Shown in pieces: positions 6,940-13,747 of a stretch of DNA of 19,296 nucleotides. How positions within the stretch are numbered: the stretch's first letter is position 1; each line of letters opens with the position of its first letter. The stretch is from NCBI GenBank assembly GCA_031976175.1, contig DALYLR010000050.1, positions 1 through 19,296 on the forward strand. Reading direction: 5' to 3'. Below the pieces are notes generated by a model. That model saw only the letters and a program-made list of their open reading frames with translations. It was not told the origin of the DNA and made no database searches. The DNA is from DMER01 sp003451645 (lineage in GTDB: Bacteria; Pseudomonadota; Alphaproteobacteria; Micropepsales; Micropepsaceae). The position numbers and the translations under genes were made by a program.

Positions 6940-9900
6940 ATGTCCCGCAACACATATTATTCGTGTGCCTCCGCCCTCGCCCTCTTTGCGGCCTTTATGG
7001 TGTCCGGCAATCCCGCGCACGCCGTGCCATGCGGCACGATCGATCCGCCCCAGCCGTTTGTTCCCGGTACGTTGACAGCGCAGATCCTGTGCAGTGGCCC
7101 CGGCCTTGATCCGGTTACCAACTCCACACCGGGCGGCTTTGGCCGGCGCAACATGACGATCACCAATGCGGTGATCTCTGGCGATGTCCTCAATGATGTC
7201 GATAGCGTCTTGGAGTCGAACACCAATATTCCGCTGTTCGTCACCGGGTCCGACATTGACGGCAGCATCATCAATAATGGTCTGATTGCGCAGAGCGGGA
7301 CGTCCTTCACGGTGAGCATCAAGGGCGAGACGCAATTCGATGCCTTCATCAACAATAGTGTGATCAGCAGCACATCTCCCGAAACCGTGCTCGACTTCAA
7401 TGGCGCGATCTCGCGCACCGGGATCGTGAACAACGGCACCGCCAGCGGAACGGGCGGCAATTTGTTTCAGTTCGACAGTTTCAACATCTTGTCTGGCGGC
7501 TTGCGTGCGACCGCGCTGAGCATCATGTCCGCCTTCGGCAACATGGTGACGTTTCGTGACTTTTCGGTGGTGACTGGCACCATCGATCTCGATGGCACGG
7601 GGACAGCTCAGTTTGGCGATATCGTGCGGGTCCAGGATCAGGCCGTGGTCAATGGCGATGTCATCTTGCGCGGCACGTTTCAGGCAGGCGGCGATGGCGT
7701 CGAAACAATTGGAGCCGGCGGCATCAATGGCGGCATTGATGTGTTCGGGTCCGTAACGGCCAGCGCCAGCGGCCTCAATGTCAACGGTATCTCGCGTGTG
7801 ACCGGCAATATCCGCGTGTTACAGGGCGCGCTGGTCCAAGGCAACAATAACGGTATTGATATTGCGGGCTTCCTCGGCCCCATCGATGGCGCAAGCAAGA
7901 TCCAAATATGGGGCACGGTGCGCGGCGGCAGCGGCTTCGGCATCCAGCAAAGCGGCGCCGAGAACGCCATCGTGACCGAGGTTTTCGATGGCGGCGCCTT
8001 GTTGGGCAGAGTGGACGGCGCCTTCAATGGGCCGGCCTATCAATCCTTCAGCAACTTCAACGACATCTTGCGCTTTGAGGGCGGCCTGTTGGAGGGCGGG
8101 GTGTTTGGCGATTCCTCGACCGAGTTCGCTGACCCCAATTCAGACGCCCTGATCGTTCAGGCCGCCGATGCGGGCACCGCGCCCATGGTCATGGATTTGC
8201 GGGATCCCAATGGCTGGGGCCATTTCTTTTGGAAGGGCGGCGATGCTCTGTTCGGCAATCTCGATCTGCACACAGACATTGTGCGGATTGAACGCGGCGC
8301 CGCCATCCTGGGTGATACCGCCGTCGATCCACATTTTCAGGCTGAAATCCCTGGCAATGGCCCGCGCCATCGCATTCTTTCGCGCGAACTGACCATTGGT
8401 TCGGTGGCGCAAGCAGCACTAGCCTTTTTCGATCAATCGCTTCTGACCAAGACGGGGGCCGTGGCGGGCGACACCGCCTTTACCGTGGCGCCAGGCTCCA
8501 CGCTGGTGCTGGAAACCGGCATCACTGACACATTCACGGCCAATGCTGCGGCTGGCGGGGCGATCGCGGCGCTGCCCATTCCCACACCCAATGACAAGTG
8601 CGACTACTTCCTCGTTGCGTGCCCCTATTTCCCGGCCGCCGGGTTCCGGGTGCAGATCCCGCGTTTTCTCGCCCAAAATGGCGCCTTCGACGGCGCGCAT
8701 CTGGCGCTGGCCACTGACAGCGTGCGCTTCATCCATCAGGCGCGGACCGGGCTCACCACCAAGCTCTATGACGATGTGATCCAAGATTTGAGCGATGCGG
8801 CCGACGCCCTGGCGGGCCGCTTTGCGACGGTGACAACCACGGCACGGGTCTTCATCACCGCGACCGCGCACTACCGCGATGGTGCGGAGGCCGATGTGGC
8901 CACGGGCAATTACGACAACATCGATATCGAGTTGGTCAGCAAGACCTTCCAGCAAGCAGCAACCACGGCCAATGGTGCTGCCGTGGGCTGGGCGCTCGAC
9001 AATTTCGCGGCATGTTACGTGGCGGGCAACGTCTGCCCCGACTTTTTCGGCGACGGGCAATTTGCGGGCACATCCCTGCGTGCGGAGTGGGCGGCCATTC
9101 TGGAGTCCGTCTCCGAGTTCAAGAGCGTTGCCGATTATGAGCGCTTTGGCGCCGCGGTGCAGGGGTCTGAGTACGCCCAATCCTTGCAATTGGGCTTGAA
9201 CCTTTTTGAGTACTGGCCGCAAGGGGTCGATGCCCGCTTGCGCAATGCCCTCTATGGTCAGGCTGGCGTGCAGCTGGCGAGCGACACTGGAATCGCGGTG
9301 GCCAGCCTCGGCACTGCGGGCCTGTCCGGCCTGGGCGCGGCGGGTGCGGCCCTCGGCAAGGCCCGGGGCGGCACGGATGGCTGGGCCTTTTGGGGCCGCG
9401 GCCTTGCACAGTTCGCGCGCGCTGACGGCGATGCCGAAGCGCAAGGGTATGACTATGACACCAAGGGCTTTCAGGGCGGGCTGGACTGGACCTCACCGTC
9501 GGGCCATTTCCTTGTTGGCGGATCGCTCCTCTGGACGCGCTCGCAAGTCGACTTCTCCGATGCCCGCATCGCCAAGTCCGAGGTTGATACGCTGCAAGGC
9601 GGCCTCTATGCCACTTATGGCTTCGGCCATTGGTACTGGAATGCGCAAGCCTCGATCGCGCGCAATGACGTAACGCTCAACCGCAGCATCGACCTCAACT
9701 TGCCCCTCGCCATGGGTGGCGCTTTTGTTGAGCGCGCGCAGCTGTGGTCCGATTTCGAGCAGACGGGTTGGACCGCTGGCACCGAGATTGGCACGGTCTG
9801 GAACCATGGGGCGTGGAACATCCAGCCCTATCTGGGCGTCAAGTACCGGGAGCTCTCGGCGGATGACGCGGTTGAGGCCTCCCTCGGCGAGGGTCAGCCC

Positions 9901-10326
9901 GTGGTGCTTCCCGGCGGCGCGCTCGGCGCTTCACGGGCCTCGCCTTTTGCGCTCACCATTCGGGAAGGGGATGCGGAGAGCTTGCAATCGGAACTTGGTG
10001 CGCGCTTCACCACCAATTGGGACTTTGAGGGCACCATGATCCGCCCGGAGGTCGAGGTGACCTGGCGTCATGAGTTCCTGGATACCCGTCACACGGTGCA
10101 GGCCCATTTCAATTCCGCCCTCACGGTGGCACCGGGTGCAACGCCCTTTGCCTCGCCGGACTTTGTGGTTGCCTCGTCCGAGGCGGGCGAGGATTCGCTT
10201 CAGCTCAAGGCCGGCATCAACGCCGTACTGGACGACGAGTGGGAGCTTTATGCGGGCTATCGCGGCGTCTTTGCCGATGGCTTCCAGGATCACGGCGTGG
10301 CGGTGACGCTCAAGACGAATTGGTGA
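6940..10326 (+). CDS. Autotransporter with beta-helical passenger (type V secretion)
   Basis: This 1128-residue protein has an N-terminal signal peptide (residues 1-28, AHA cleavage site) and a passenger of about 780 residues. Many short G/N/D-rich repeats such as SGDVLNDV, DGSIINNG, VNGDVILRG and INGGIDVFG are typical of a beta-helix. A C-terminal autotransporter barrel runs from about 813 to the end, beginning DGWAFWGRGLAQF and ending in an aromatic residue (LKTNW). The region before it (YERFGAAVQGSEYAQSL) matches the linker seen before autotransporter barrels. The barrel should insert in the outer membrane and expose the passenger at the surface. I chose the ATG at 6940 because the signal peptide starts there; an ATG at 6853 would add 29 residues that bury it. 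No protease or lipase catalytic motif is seen, so adhesion is one possibility among several. Two C-x6-C pairs (C554/C561, C692/C699) are unusual in passengers. Confidence 0.88.
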   Translation: MSRNTYYSCASALALFAAFMVSGNPAHAVPCGTIDPPQPFVPGTLTAQILCSGPGLDPVTNSTPGGFGRRNMTITNAVISGDVLNDVDSVLESNTNIPLFVTGSDIDGSIINNGLIAQSGTSFTVSIKGETQFDAFINNSVISSTSPETVLDFNGAISRTGIVNNGTASGTGGNLFQFDSFNILSGGLRATALSIMSAFGNMVTFRDFSVVTGTIDLDGTGTAQFGDIVRVQDQAVVNGDVILRGTFQAGGDGVETIGAGGINGGIDVFGSVTASASGLNVNGISRVTGNIRVLQGALVQGNNNGIDIAGFLGPIDGASKIQIWGTVRGGSGFGIQQSGAENAIVTEVFDGGALLGRVDGAFNGPAYQSFSNFNDILRFEGGLLEGGVFGDSSTEFADPNSDALIVQAADAGTAPMVMDLRDPNGWGHFFWKGGDALFGNLDLHTDIVRIERGAAILGDTAVDPHFQAEIPGNGPRHRILSRELTIGSVAQAALAFFDQSLLTKTGAVAGDTAFTVAPGSTLVLETGITDTFTANAAAGGAIAALPIPTPNDKCDYFLVACPYFPAAGFRVQIPRFLAQNGAFDGAHLALATDSVRFIHQARTGLTTKLYDDVIQDLSDAADALAGRFATVTTTARVFITATAHYRDGAEADVATGNYDNIDIELVSKTFQQAATTANGAAVGWALDNFAACYVAGNVCPDFFGDGQFAGTSLRAEWAAILESVSEFKSVADYERFGAAVQGSEYAQSLQLGLNLFEYWPQGVDARLRNALYGQAGVQLASDTGIAVASLGTAGLSGLGAAGAALGKARGGTDGWAFWGRGLAQFARADGDAEAQGYDYDTKGFQGGLDWTSPSGHFLVGGSLLWTRSQVDFSDARIAKSEVDTLQGGLYATYGFGHWYWNAQASIARNDVTLNRSIDLNLPLAMGGAFVERAQLWSDFEQTGWTAGTEIGTVWNHGAWNIQPYLGVKYRELSADDAVEASLGEGQPVVLPGGALGASRASPFALTIREGDAESLQSELGARFTTNWDFEGTMIRPEVEVTWRHEFLDTRHTVQAHFNSALTVAPGATPFASPDFVVASSEAGEDSLQLKAGINAVLDDEWELYAGYRGVFADGFQDHGVAVTLKTNW

Positions 10327-10336
10327 GGGCAAGCGG

Positions 10337-10355
10337 CGCCCCTCGCGCCGGGGCG
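10337..10355 (+). terminator. GC hairpin after the autotransporter, weak terminator candidate
   Basis: CGCCCC (10337-10342) and GGGGCG (10350-10355) form a 6-bp stem with a 7-base loop just after the autotransporter stop. No T-run follows, so intrinsic termination is doubtful. Confidence 0.25.
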
Positions 10356-10376
10356 ATGCTGCCGGAGTCTGGGAAA

Positions 10377-10413
10377 TTGACAAGCGTAGCGTTACACGTT
10401 ACAGACGTGACGC
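10377..10413 (+). promoter_or_regulatory. higBA promoter and operator, probably leaderless
   Basis: A perfect TTGACA (10377-10382) precedes a weak -10, TACAGA (10400-10405), at 17 bases. A dyad, CACGT-tacag-ACGTG (10395-10409), covers the -10 and extends imperfectly to GCGTTACACGT/ACGTGACGC, ending next to the ATG at 10414. GTTACA also occurs twice in direct orientation (10391-10396, 10398-10403). HigA antitoxins repress their operons through such dyads. Transcription from this promoter would start at or next to the ATG, and no ribosome-binding sequence is visible upstream. Confidence 0.45.
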
Positions 10414-10692
10414 ATGATCGCTGGTTTCAAGCATAAGGCATTAAAGCGCTTTTTCGAAACTGGCGACCCGCGCGGGATCAATCCGCACTATGCGGCGAAG
10501 ATTGGCGATATCCTGACTGTGTTGAATTCCGCCAGCGCGATCGAGGGCGTGGACCTGCCCTCGTTCCGGCTGCATCCGCTGAAAGGCGACATGAAGGGTT
10601 TTTGGGCCGTCACGGTCCGCGCCAATTGGCGGATCGTGTTCAAGTTTGAGGACGGCAGGGCGTTCGACGTCGATCTCGTCGACTATCACTGA
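10414..10692 (+). CDS. higB: HigB-family toxin
   Basis: This 92-residue protein matches the HigB/plasmid-killer branch of the RelE superfamily. Visible features are FKHKALKRFFETGDPRGINP (residues 5-24), AAKIGDILTVLN (27-38), FRLHPLKGDMKGFWAVTV (51-68), WRIVFKF (72-78) and the terminal DVDLVDYH (85-92). HigB enzymes cleave mRNA on the ribosome. The toxin precedes its antitoxin, the reverse of relBE order and the hallmark of higBA. The gene starts directly after a dyad and has no visible Shine-Dalgarno sequence, consistent with a leaderless transcript. The higA start follows 13 bases after the stop. Confidence 0.92.
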   Translation: MIAGFKHKALKRFFETGDPRGINPHYAAKIGDILTVLNSASAIEGVDLPSFRLHPLKGDMKGFWAVTVRANWRIVFKFEDGRAFDVDLVDYH

Positions 10693-10705
10693 GGTGTTCG
10701 AGCAA

Positions 10706-10999
10706 ATGAAAATGAAAAAGCCCGCCCATCCGGGCCGTATTGTGAAGAACGAGCTGGAGGAACTTGGCGTGTCCGTAGCCGATGCGGCGAAGGCCCTGGG
10801 CGTGACGCGCCAGCAGCTATATCGCGTGATCAATGGCGACAGCGGCGTTTCGCCCGAAATGGCCGTGCGTTTGTCCAAGGGTATCGGCAGTACGCCCGAA
10901 ACGTGGCTGGGTATGCAGCAGGCATATGATCTCTCGCAGATAGAGGCAGGCGCGATCAGGGTGTCGAAGATCAAGCTGCCAGCGAGCGCCCATGACTGA
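10706..10999 (+). CDS. higA: HigA-family XRE antitoxin (first copy)
   Basis: This 97-residue protein is a helix-turn-helix antitoxin of the HigA type. It has the family start PAHPGRIVKNELEELGVSV (residues 6-24), the helix-turn-helix AADAAKALGVTRQQLYRVING equivalent (25-45), and SPEMAVRLSKGIGSTPETWL (50-69) with MQQAYDL (71-77). It should neutralise the upstream HigB and repress the operon. I chose the ATG at 10706 with GAGG at 10691-10694; an ATG at 10712 is possible. The end overlaps the next gene, a second HigA-like protein, by 8 bases. Confidence 0.92.
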   Translation: MKMKKPAHPGRIVKNELEELGVSVADAAKALGVTRQQLYRVINGDSGVSPEMAVRLSKGIGSTPETWLGMQQAYDLSQIEAGAIRVSKIKLPASAHD

Positions 11000-11315
11000 C
11001 CTCAAAGCACCCGCCCATTCGGGCGACTTCGTGAAGCACGAGATTATCGAAGCTTATGGGCTGACTGTCACTGCGGGTGCCAAGGTGCTTGGCGTCACGC
11101 GTCAGGCCCTGTCAGAGTTCCTGAATTGCCGCACGTCGCTCTCGGCTGAGATGGCCCTGCGGCTGGAAAAAGCGTTTGGCGTGGACATGCCCACGCTCAT
11201 GCGCATGCAGACGGCCTATGACATCGCCGCCGCACGCAAACGCGCGGCGTCGATCGATATGAGACTATACCGGGGGCGGGTGGCGGCGGGGCGTGAAACC
11301 AGGCTGACGCAATAA
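10992..11315 (+). CDS. Second HigA-like XRE protein in the higBA operon
   Basis: This 107-residue protein is a clear paralogue of the preceding HigA. It shares PAHSGDFVKHEI (residues 7-18), AKVLGVTRQALSEFLN (30-45), LSAEMALRLEKAFGV (50-64) and MQTAYDI (72-78). Its C-terminus is longer and basic (AAARKRAAS, and later RLYRGRVAAGRETR). The start overlaps higA by 8 bases, so the two are probably translated together. Overall identity to HigA is modest, which points to an old duplication or independent recruitment. It may be a second antitoxin, a dedicated repressor, or the orphan of another toxin; the sequence does not decide. Confidence 0.85.
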   Translation: MTDLKAPAHSGDFVKHEIIEAYGLTVTAGAKVLGVTRQALSEFLNCRTSLSAEMALRLEKAFGVDMPTLMRMQTAYDIAAARKRAASIDMRLYRGRVAAGRETRLTQ

Positions 11316-11400
11316 CGGCTACACTCAGAGTCCCAATAGCGACACTGCATGCGCTTGCCGCTCCGCCGAATTTCTCAAATCGCAGCAATCTTATAGCGCT

Positions 11401-12060
11401 TTACTTCGTCAACTCGCGGATCCACGTATCATTTTGTACCAGAGTCGATTTAGCAATTTTTATACCTGCGCAGCCATCGATTGAGTTGATGGCTTTCTTC
11501 GTGCTTGGGATCTGTGTGTCATACATCCATGGGCTGAGCAAAATCTGAGAGACAGAAACAATACGAATTGGACACTCAAATATTTTGTCGCTTCTGTGCG
11601 CATGGTTAGTGCTCGTATACATTACTCGAAACTCTTTCTCATCTTTATAGGAAATGCGTTTTGCAAAGCCCAATTGATCACTTTCTAACCTCAGTCTTTT
11701 AAGTACGCTTATAGGATAGTATTTAACATCGCGACCAAACAGTTTTGTCCCAGTTGGTACACTGCAGCGGGAGATGTCGCTGTCGAGCTCGCGGGCGTCG
11801 AATTCGACGCAAACTCCAGCAATTCCCTTTGAAAACACGCTCCAATGATGATACGTCTCGCCGGTCTTTGAAAGGCATACTGCAAGAACGCATGAAAACT
11901 CATTTCTTTTTTTGTATTCGTTCATTGCAGCTCTGTCGTTTCTATCATCCCAATAGTTTGGGTCGGACAACAAGAGTTTCTTATCTGTAAGAAGCTTTAT
12001 CAATGAAACGACATTGGTATAGTGTCTATATTTTTTGAGCAATTTCTTCTTAACGGCCAT
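11401..12060 (-). CDS. DUF2971-family protein
   Basis: This 219-residue protein matches the DUF2971 family. Conserved blocks are the N-terminal YRHYTNVVSLIKLLTDKKLL (residues 10-29), DPNYWDDRND, CLSKTGETYHHWSVFSKG (about 63-80), GVCVEFD (82-88) and a DEKEFRVMY block. The biochemical role of DUF2971 is unknown; members are often found in variable genomic islands. I chose the ATG at 12060; an upstream TTG at 12075 is possible. No strong ribosome site is visible. The coding sequence is markedly AT-richer than its neighbours, suggesting recent transfer. It begins 11 bases after the stop of a truncated antitoxin gene on the same strand and may share its transcript. Confidence 0.75.
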   Translation of the reverse strand: MAVKKKLLKKYRHYTNVVSLIKLLTDKKLLLSDPNYWDDRNDRAAMNEYKKRNEFSCVLAVCLSKTGETYHHWSVFSKGIAGVCVEFDARELDSDISRCSVPTGTKLFGRDVKYYPISVLKRLRLESDQLGFAKRISYKDEKEFRVMYTSTNHAHRSDKIFECPIRIVSVSQILLSPWMYDTQIPSTKKAINSIDGCAGIKIAKSTLVQNDTWIRELTK

Positions 12061-12071
12061 GAGTTGTGCTT

Positions 12072-12260
12072 TCAATCAGAAATGGAACGTGTGATGTAGA
12101 ATCGGCTTATCGAGTTTGAGCAACTTGCGGCCTGTGCCTGGGTGAGGCCACGTTCGCGAATAAGCACGCCTATGCGATGGGCGAGTTTGGCCTTCGGCAG
12201 CAATTCGCCGGAATCGGGCAGTCCCAAGTCCGCAAACACGTTGCCACTGCTCTTTTCCAT
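12072..12260 (-). pseudogene. Truncated XRE-family antitoxin
   Basis: The first 45 residues read SSGNVFADLGLPDSGELL and then KAKLAHRIGVLIRERGLTQA. This is the N-terminus of the COG5606-like XRE antitoxins that pair with RelE-like (gp49-type) toxins. In those proteins the sequence continues into the recognition helix (AAELLG.DQPKVS...) and reaches about 90-100 residues. Here homology ends at about position 12125 and an unrelated 17-residue tail leads to a stop at 12072. The recognition helix is missing, so DNA binding is unlikely. No toxin partner is seen upstream. The break lies next to the AT-rich DUF2971 gene, which suggests that insertion of that gene removed the 3' half. Confidence 0.7.
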
Positions 12261-12329
12261 TTTCATGCGAGTTCGCATTCCAATGTCCTGCAGCAATTGA
12301 TTGCCTTGGTTCAAGAAGTCAAATCGACT

Positions 12330-12370
12330 CTTAAGGGCTGTAAGCCGTGAAGCGGCTTACAGCCCTTAAG
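12330..12370. repeat. Perfect inverted repeat 1 (18-bp arms)
   Basis: CTTAAGGGCTGTAAGCCG (12330-12347) and its exact reverse complement (12353-12370) are separated by the 5-base loop TGAAG. All 18 pairs match. It is longer than a usual intrinsic terminator stem and lacks an adjacent T-run. It lies 8 bases before inverted repeat 2. Confidence 0.95.
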
Positions 12371-12378
12371 TGCAAGTC

Positions 12379-12458
12379 TTTCCGTCCGAAGCGGCTGTCA
12401 AGGGTCTTGGCCGCTTTGCGGCGGCGACGCCGCCCTTGACAGCCGCTTCGGACGGAAA
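12379..12458. repeat. Perfect inverted repeat 2 (26-bp arms)
   Basis: The left arm (12379-12404, beginning TTTCCGTCCGAAGCGG) and the right arm (12433-12458, ending CCGCTTCGGACGGAAA) are exact reverse complements over 26 bases. The 28-base loop is GC-rich and can itself fold (GGCCGC...GCGGC). No flanking target-site duplication is visible. It shares the AGCGGCT core with inverted repeat 1. Together the two fill 129 bases of a gene-free stretch. Confidence 0.95.
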
Positions 12459-12561
12459 CACACGATCCCATGTCGTCGAGGCCGCGCGCGCAGGGTTACA
12501 TCGCGGATCGCGGCAAGGTTCAGGCCGATCGAAACGCGGCCTTACCTTGGCCTGGCGTCCG

Positions 12562-12933
12562 CTATGTCCCACCTTCATCCTTCGCCTTCAACGCCTCAAT
12601 TCTCCTGTCGATTTCCGCCAAAGGGTCGATGGGCTGGAAAAAGGTCGAGAGATCGCAATTGTAGATTTCGGCCACTTTTTGGGTGACATAGTCCGGCGGC
12701 TCGGTGCCCTCGGCTGAGACAATCACCTCGCCATACGCGTCGAAGTCATAGAGATTGAGGGTGCGGCCGGCCTGCGCAGCGTGGTATTTCTCAAGCATGG
12801 ATGGCTTGACGGCCACATAGCACCAGAATGGTCCGCCATGGTCCATGGTGCCGTTGACCAGGATGATGACCCGGCTGAGGTTGTCCGGATCGTATGTGCC
12901 CGCGTCAGCGGGCGTGGATTCTTTGCTGGTCAT
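12562..12933 (-). CDS. Conserved-looking hypothetical protein
   Basis: I do not recognise the family. The product is 123 residues and acidic, with no signal peptide or membrane segment. Distinct stretches are SRVIILVNGTMDHGGPFWCY (about residues 20-39), LNLYDFDAYGEVIVSAEG (59-76), PPDYVTQKVAEIYNCDLSTF (79-98), and a charged C-terminal helix, PLAEIDRRIEALKAKDEGG (104-122). Codon use is GC-rich and matches the core genes. An AAGGA at about 14 bases from the ATG is too distant to be convincing, so the exact start is uncertain. It lies 133 bases beyond the end of the tetR-like gene on the same strand. Confidence 0.6.
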   Translation of the reverse strand: MTSKESTPADAGTYDPDNLSRVIILVNGTMDHGGPFWCYVAVKPSMLEKYHAAQAGRTLNLYDFDAYGEVIVSAEGTEPPDYVTQKVAEIYNCDLSTFFQPIDPLAEIDRRIEALKAKDEGGT

Positions 12934-13065
12934 GGTGCGCGGCGGCGTCCTTACAAGTCAGGGCACCCGAAAAGCATGCCAAACATGCCCGCTGCCACCT
13001 TGGAAGCGTAGCCCTATGCGTGCCGGGACGCAATCAGCGGCAGGGCCTGCCGCGCCGAAGCCCCG

Positions 13066-13665
13066 CTAAACCCCCAATGCCGCGCGCATGAACATCCGAT
13101 AGGTCGCGATACAGTCCTTGGCGGACAGCTGAGGCGACGCGGACGCCTGGTCGAGCGCGAGGCCCTGGCGCAGCGCGATGAATTGCACCGCCACCTTATG
13201 CGGATCGGCGAGGCGCGTGCCGGCCATCTGGGCCAGCTTGCGCGCGATCTTGGCGATGCCCGCATATTGCCGCTCGAACAGGCGTGCAAAATGCGCTGCG
13301 AAAGCTGGCGCGCGCGCGGCATGCAGTGCGAATTCGACCGACAAAAGGCACCAGTCGCGATCCTGCGCGTCGGTCGCATAGCGTTCGGCGATCGCGTCGA
13401 CGGCCGCCTGCCACGTCGTGGCCGAGCCGGTCAGCGCTTCTGCGCCCGCAAGCTCGCCTGCCATATGCGTTTCGAGCAGTTCCAAGAAGATCGCCTCCTT
13501 GGTCGCGAAGTTCGAATAGAACGCGCCCTTGGAGTAACCGGCGGTCTCCGCGATGTCGTCGACCGAGGCCCCGCCATAGCCAGCGCGCGCGAAGACCTCC
13601 CGCGCGGAGGCGAGCAATCTCTCGCGCGTTTGCAGCCGGCTTTCGTCCCGCGTCATTCGTTTCAT
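13066..13665 (-). CDS. TetR/AcrR-family transcriptional regulator
   Basis: This 199-residue protein has a standard TetR N-terminus. The helix-turn-helix domain covers about residues 12-58: TRERLLASAREVFARAGYGG, then SVDDIAETAGYSKGAFYSNF, then ATKEAIFLELLE. The remainder is the variable ligand-binding and dimerisation domain. I chose the ATG at 13665 because GGAG lies 8 bases upstream; a frame open to 13806 would run through the operator and the divergent gene start. It is divergent from the SDR operon, with an 82-base gap that contains a perfect dyad. It is most likely a local repressor released by a small molecule handled by the adjacent enzymes. Confidence 0.92.
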   Translation of the reverse strand: MKRMTRDESRLQTRERLLASAREVFARAGYGGASVDDIAETAGYSKGAFYSNFATKEAIFLELLETHMAGELAGAEALTGSATTWQAAVDAIAERYATDAQDRDWCLLSVEFALHAARAPAFAAHFARLFERQYAGIAKIARKLAQMAGTRLADPHKVAVQFIALRQGLALDQASASPQLSAKDCIATYRMFMRAALGV

Positions 13666-13690
13666 CGCAGCGTCTCCAGATTGGACAGAC

Positions 13691-13730
13691 GATACCACTT
13701 GACATTCGAATACCAAATGGTATTTTAAGT
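13691..13730 (+). promoter_or_regulatory. TetR operator and promoter of the SDR operon
   Basis: TTGACA (13699-13704) and TATTTT (13721-13726) are 16 bases apart and form a good sigma-70 promoter for the + strand operon. A perfect dyad, AATACCA-AA-TGGTATT (13709-13724), lies between the boxes and overlaps the -10. GATACCA (13691-13697) repeats the left half-site. The dyad also lies where the weak divergent tetR promoter (TTGGTA...TATCGT on the minus strand) would be, so one bound dimer could control both directions. Confidence 0.6.
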
Positions 13731-13747
13731 CGAAAGGGGATGTGACA

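Noticed and set aside
8419..9444. Minus-strand frame of 341 codons inside the autotransporter
   Set aside because: It is a shadow of the autotransporter coding sequence with a low-complexity translation and no ribosome site.
12366..12717. Opposing frames across the inverted repeats encoding FPSEAAVKG
   Set aside because: Both strands encode the same peptide only because the DNA is an inverted repeat; the frames have no ribosome site or family match.
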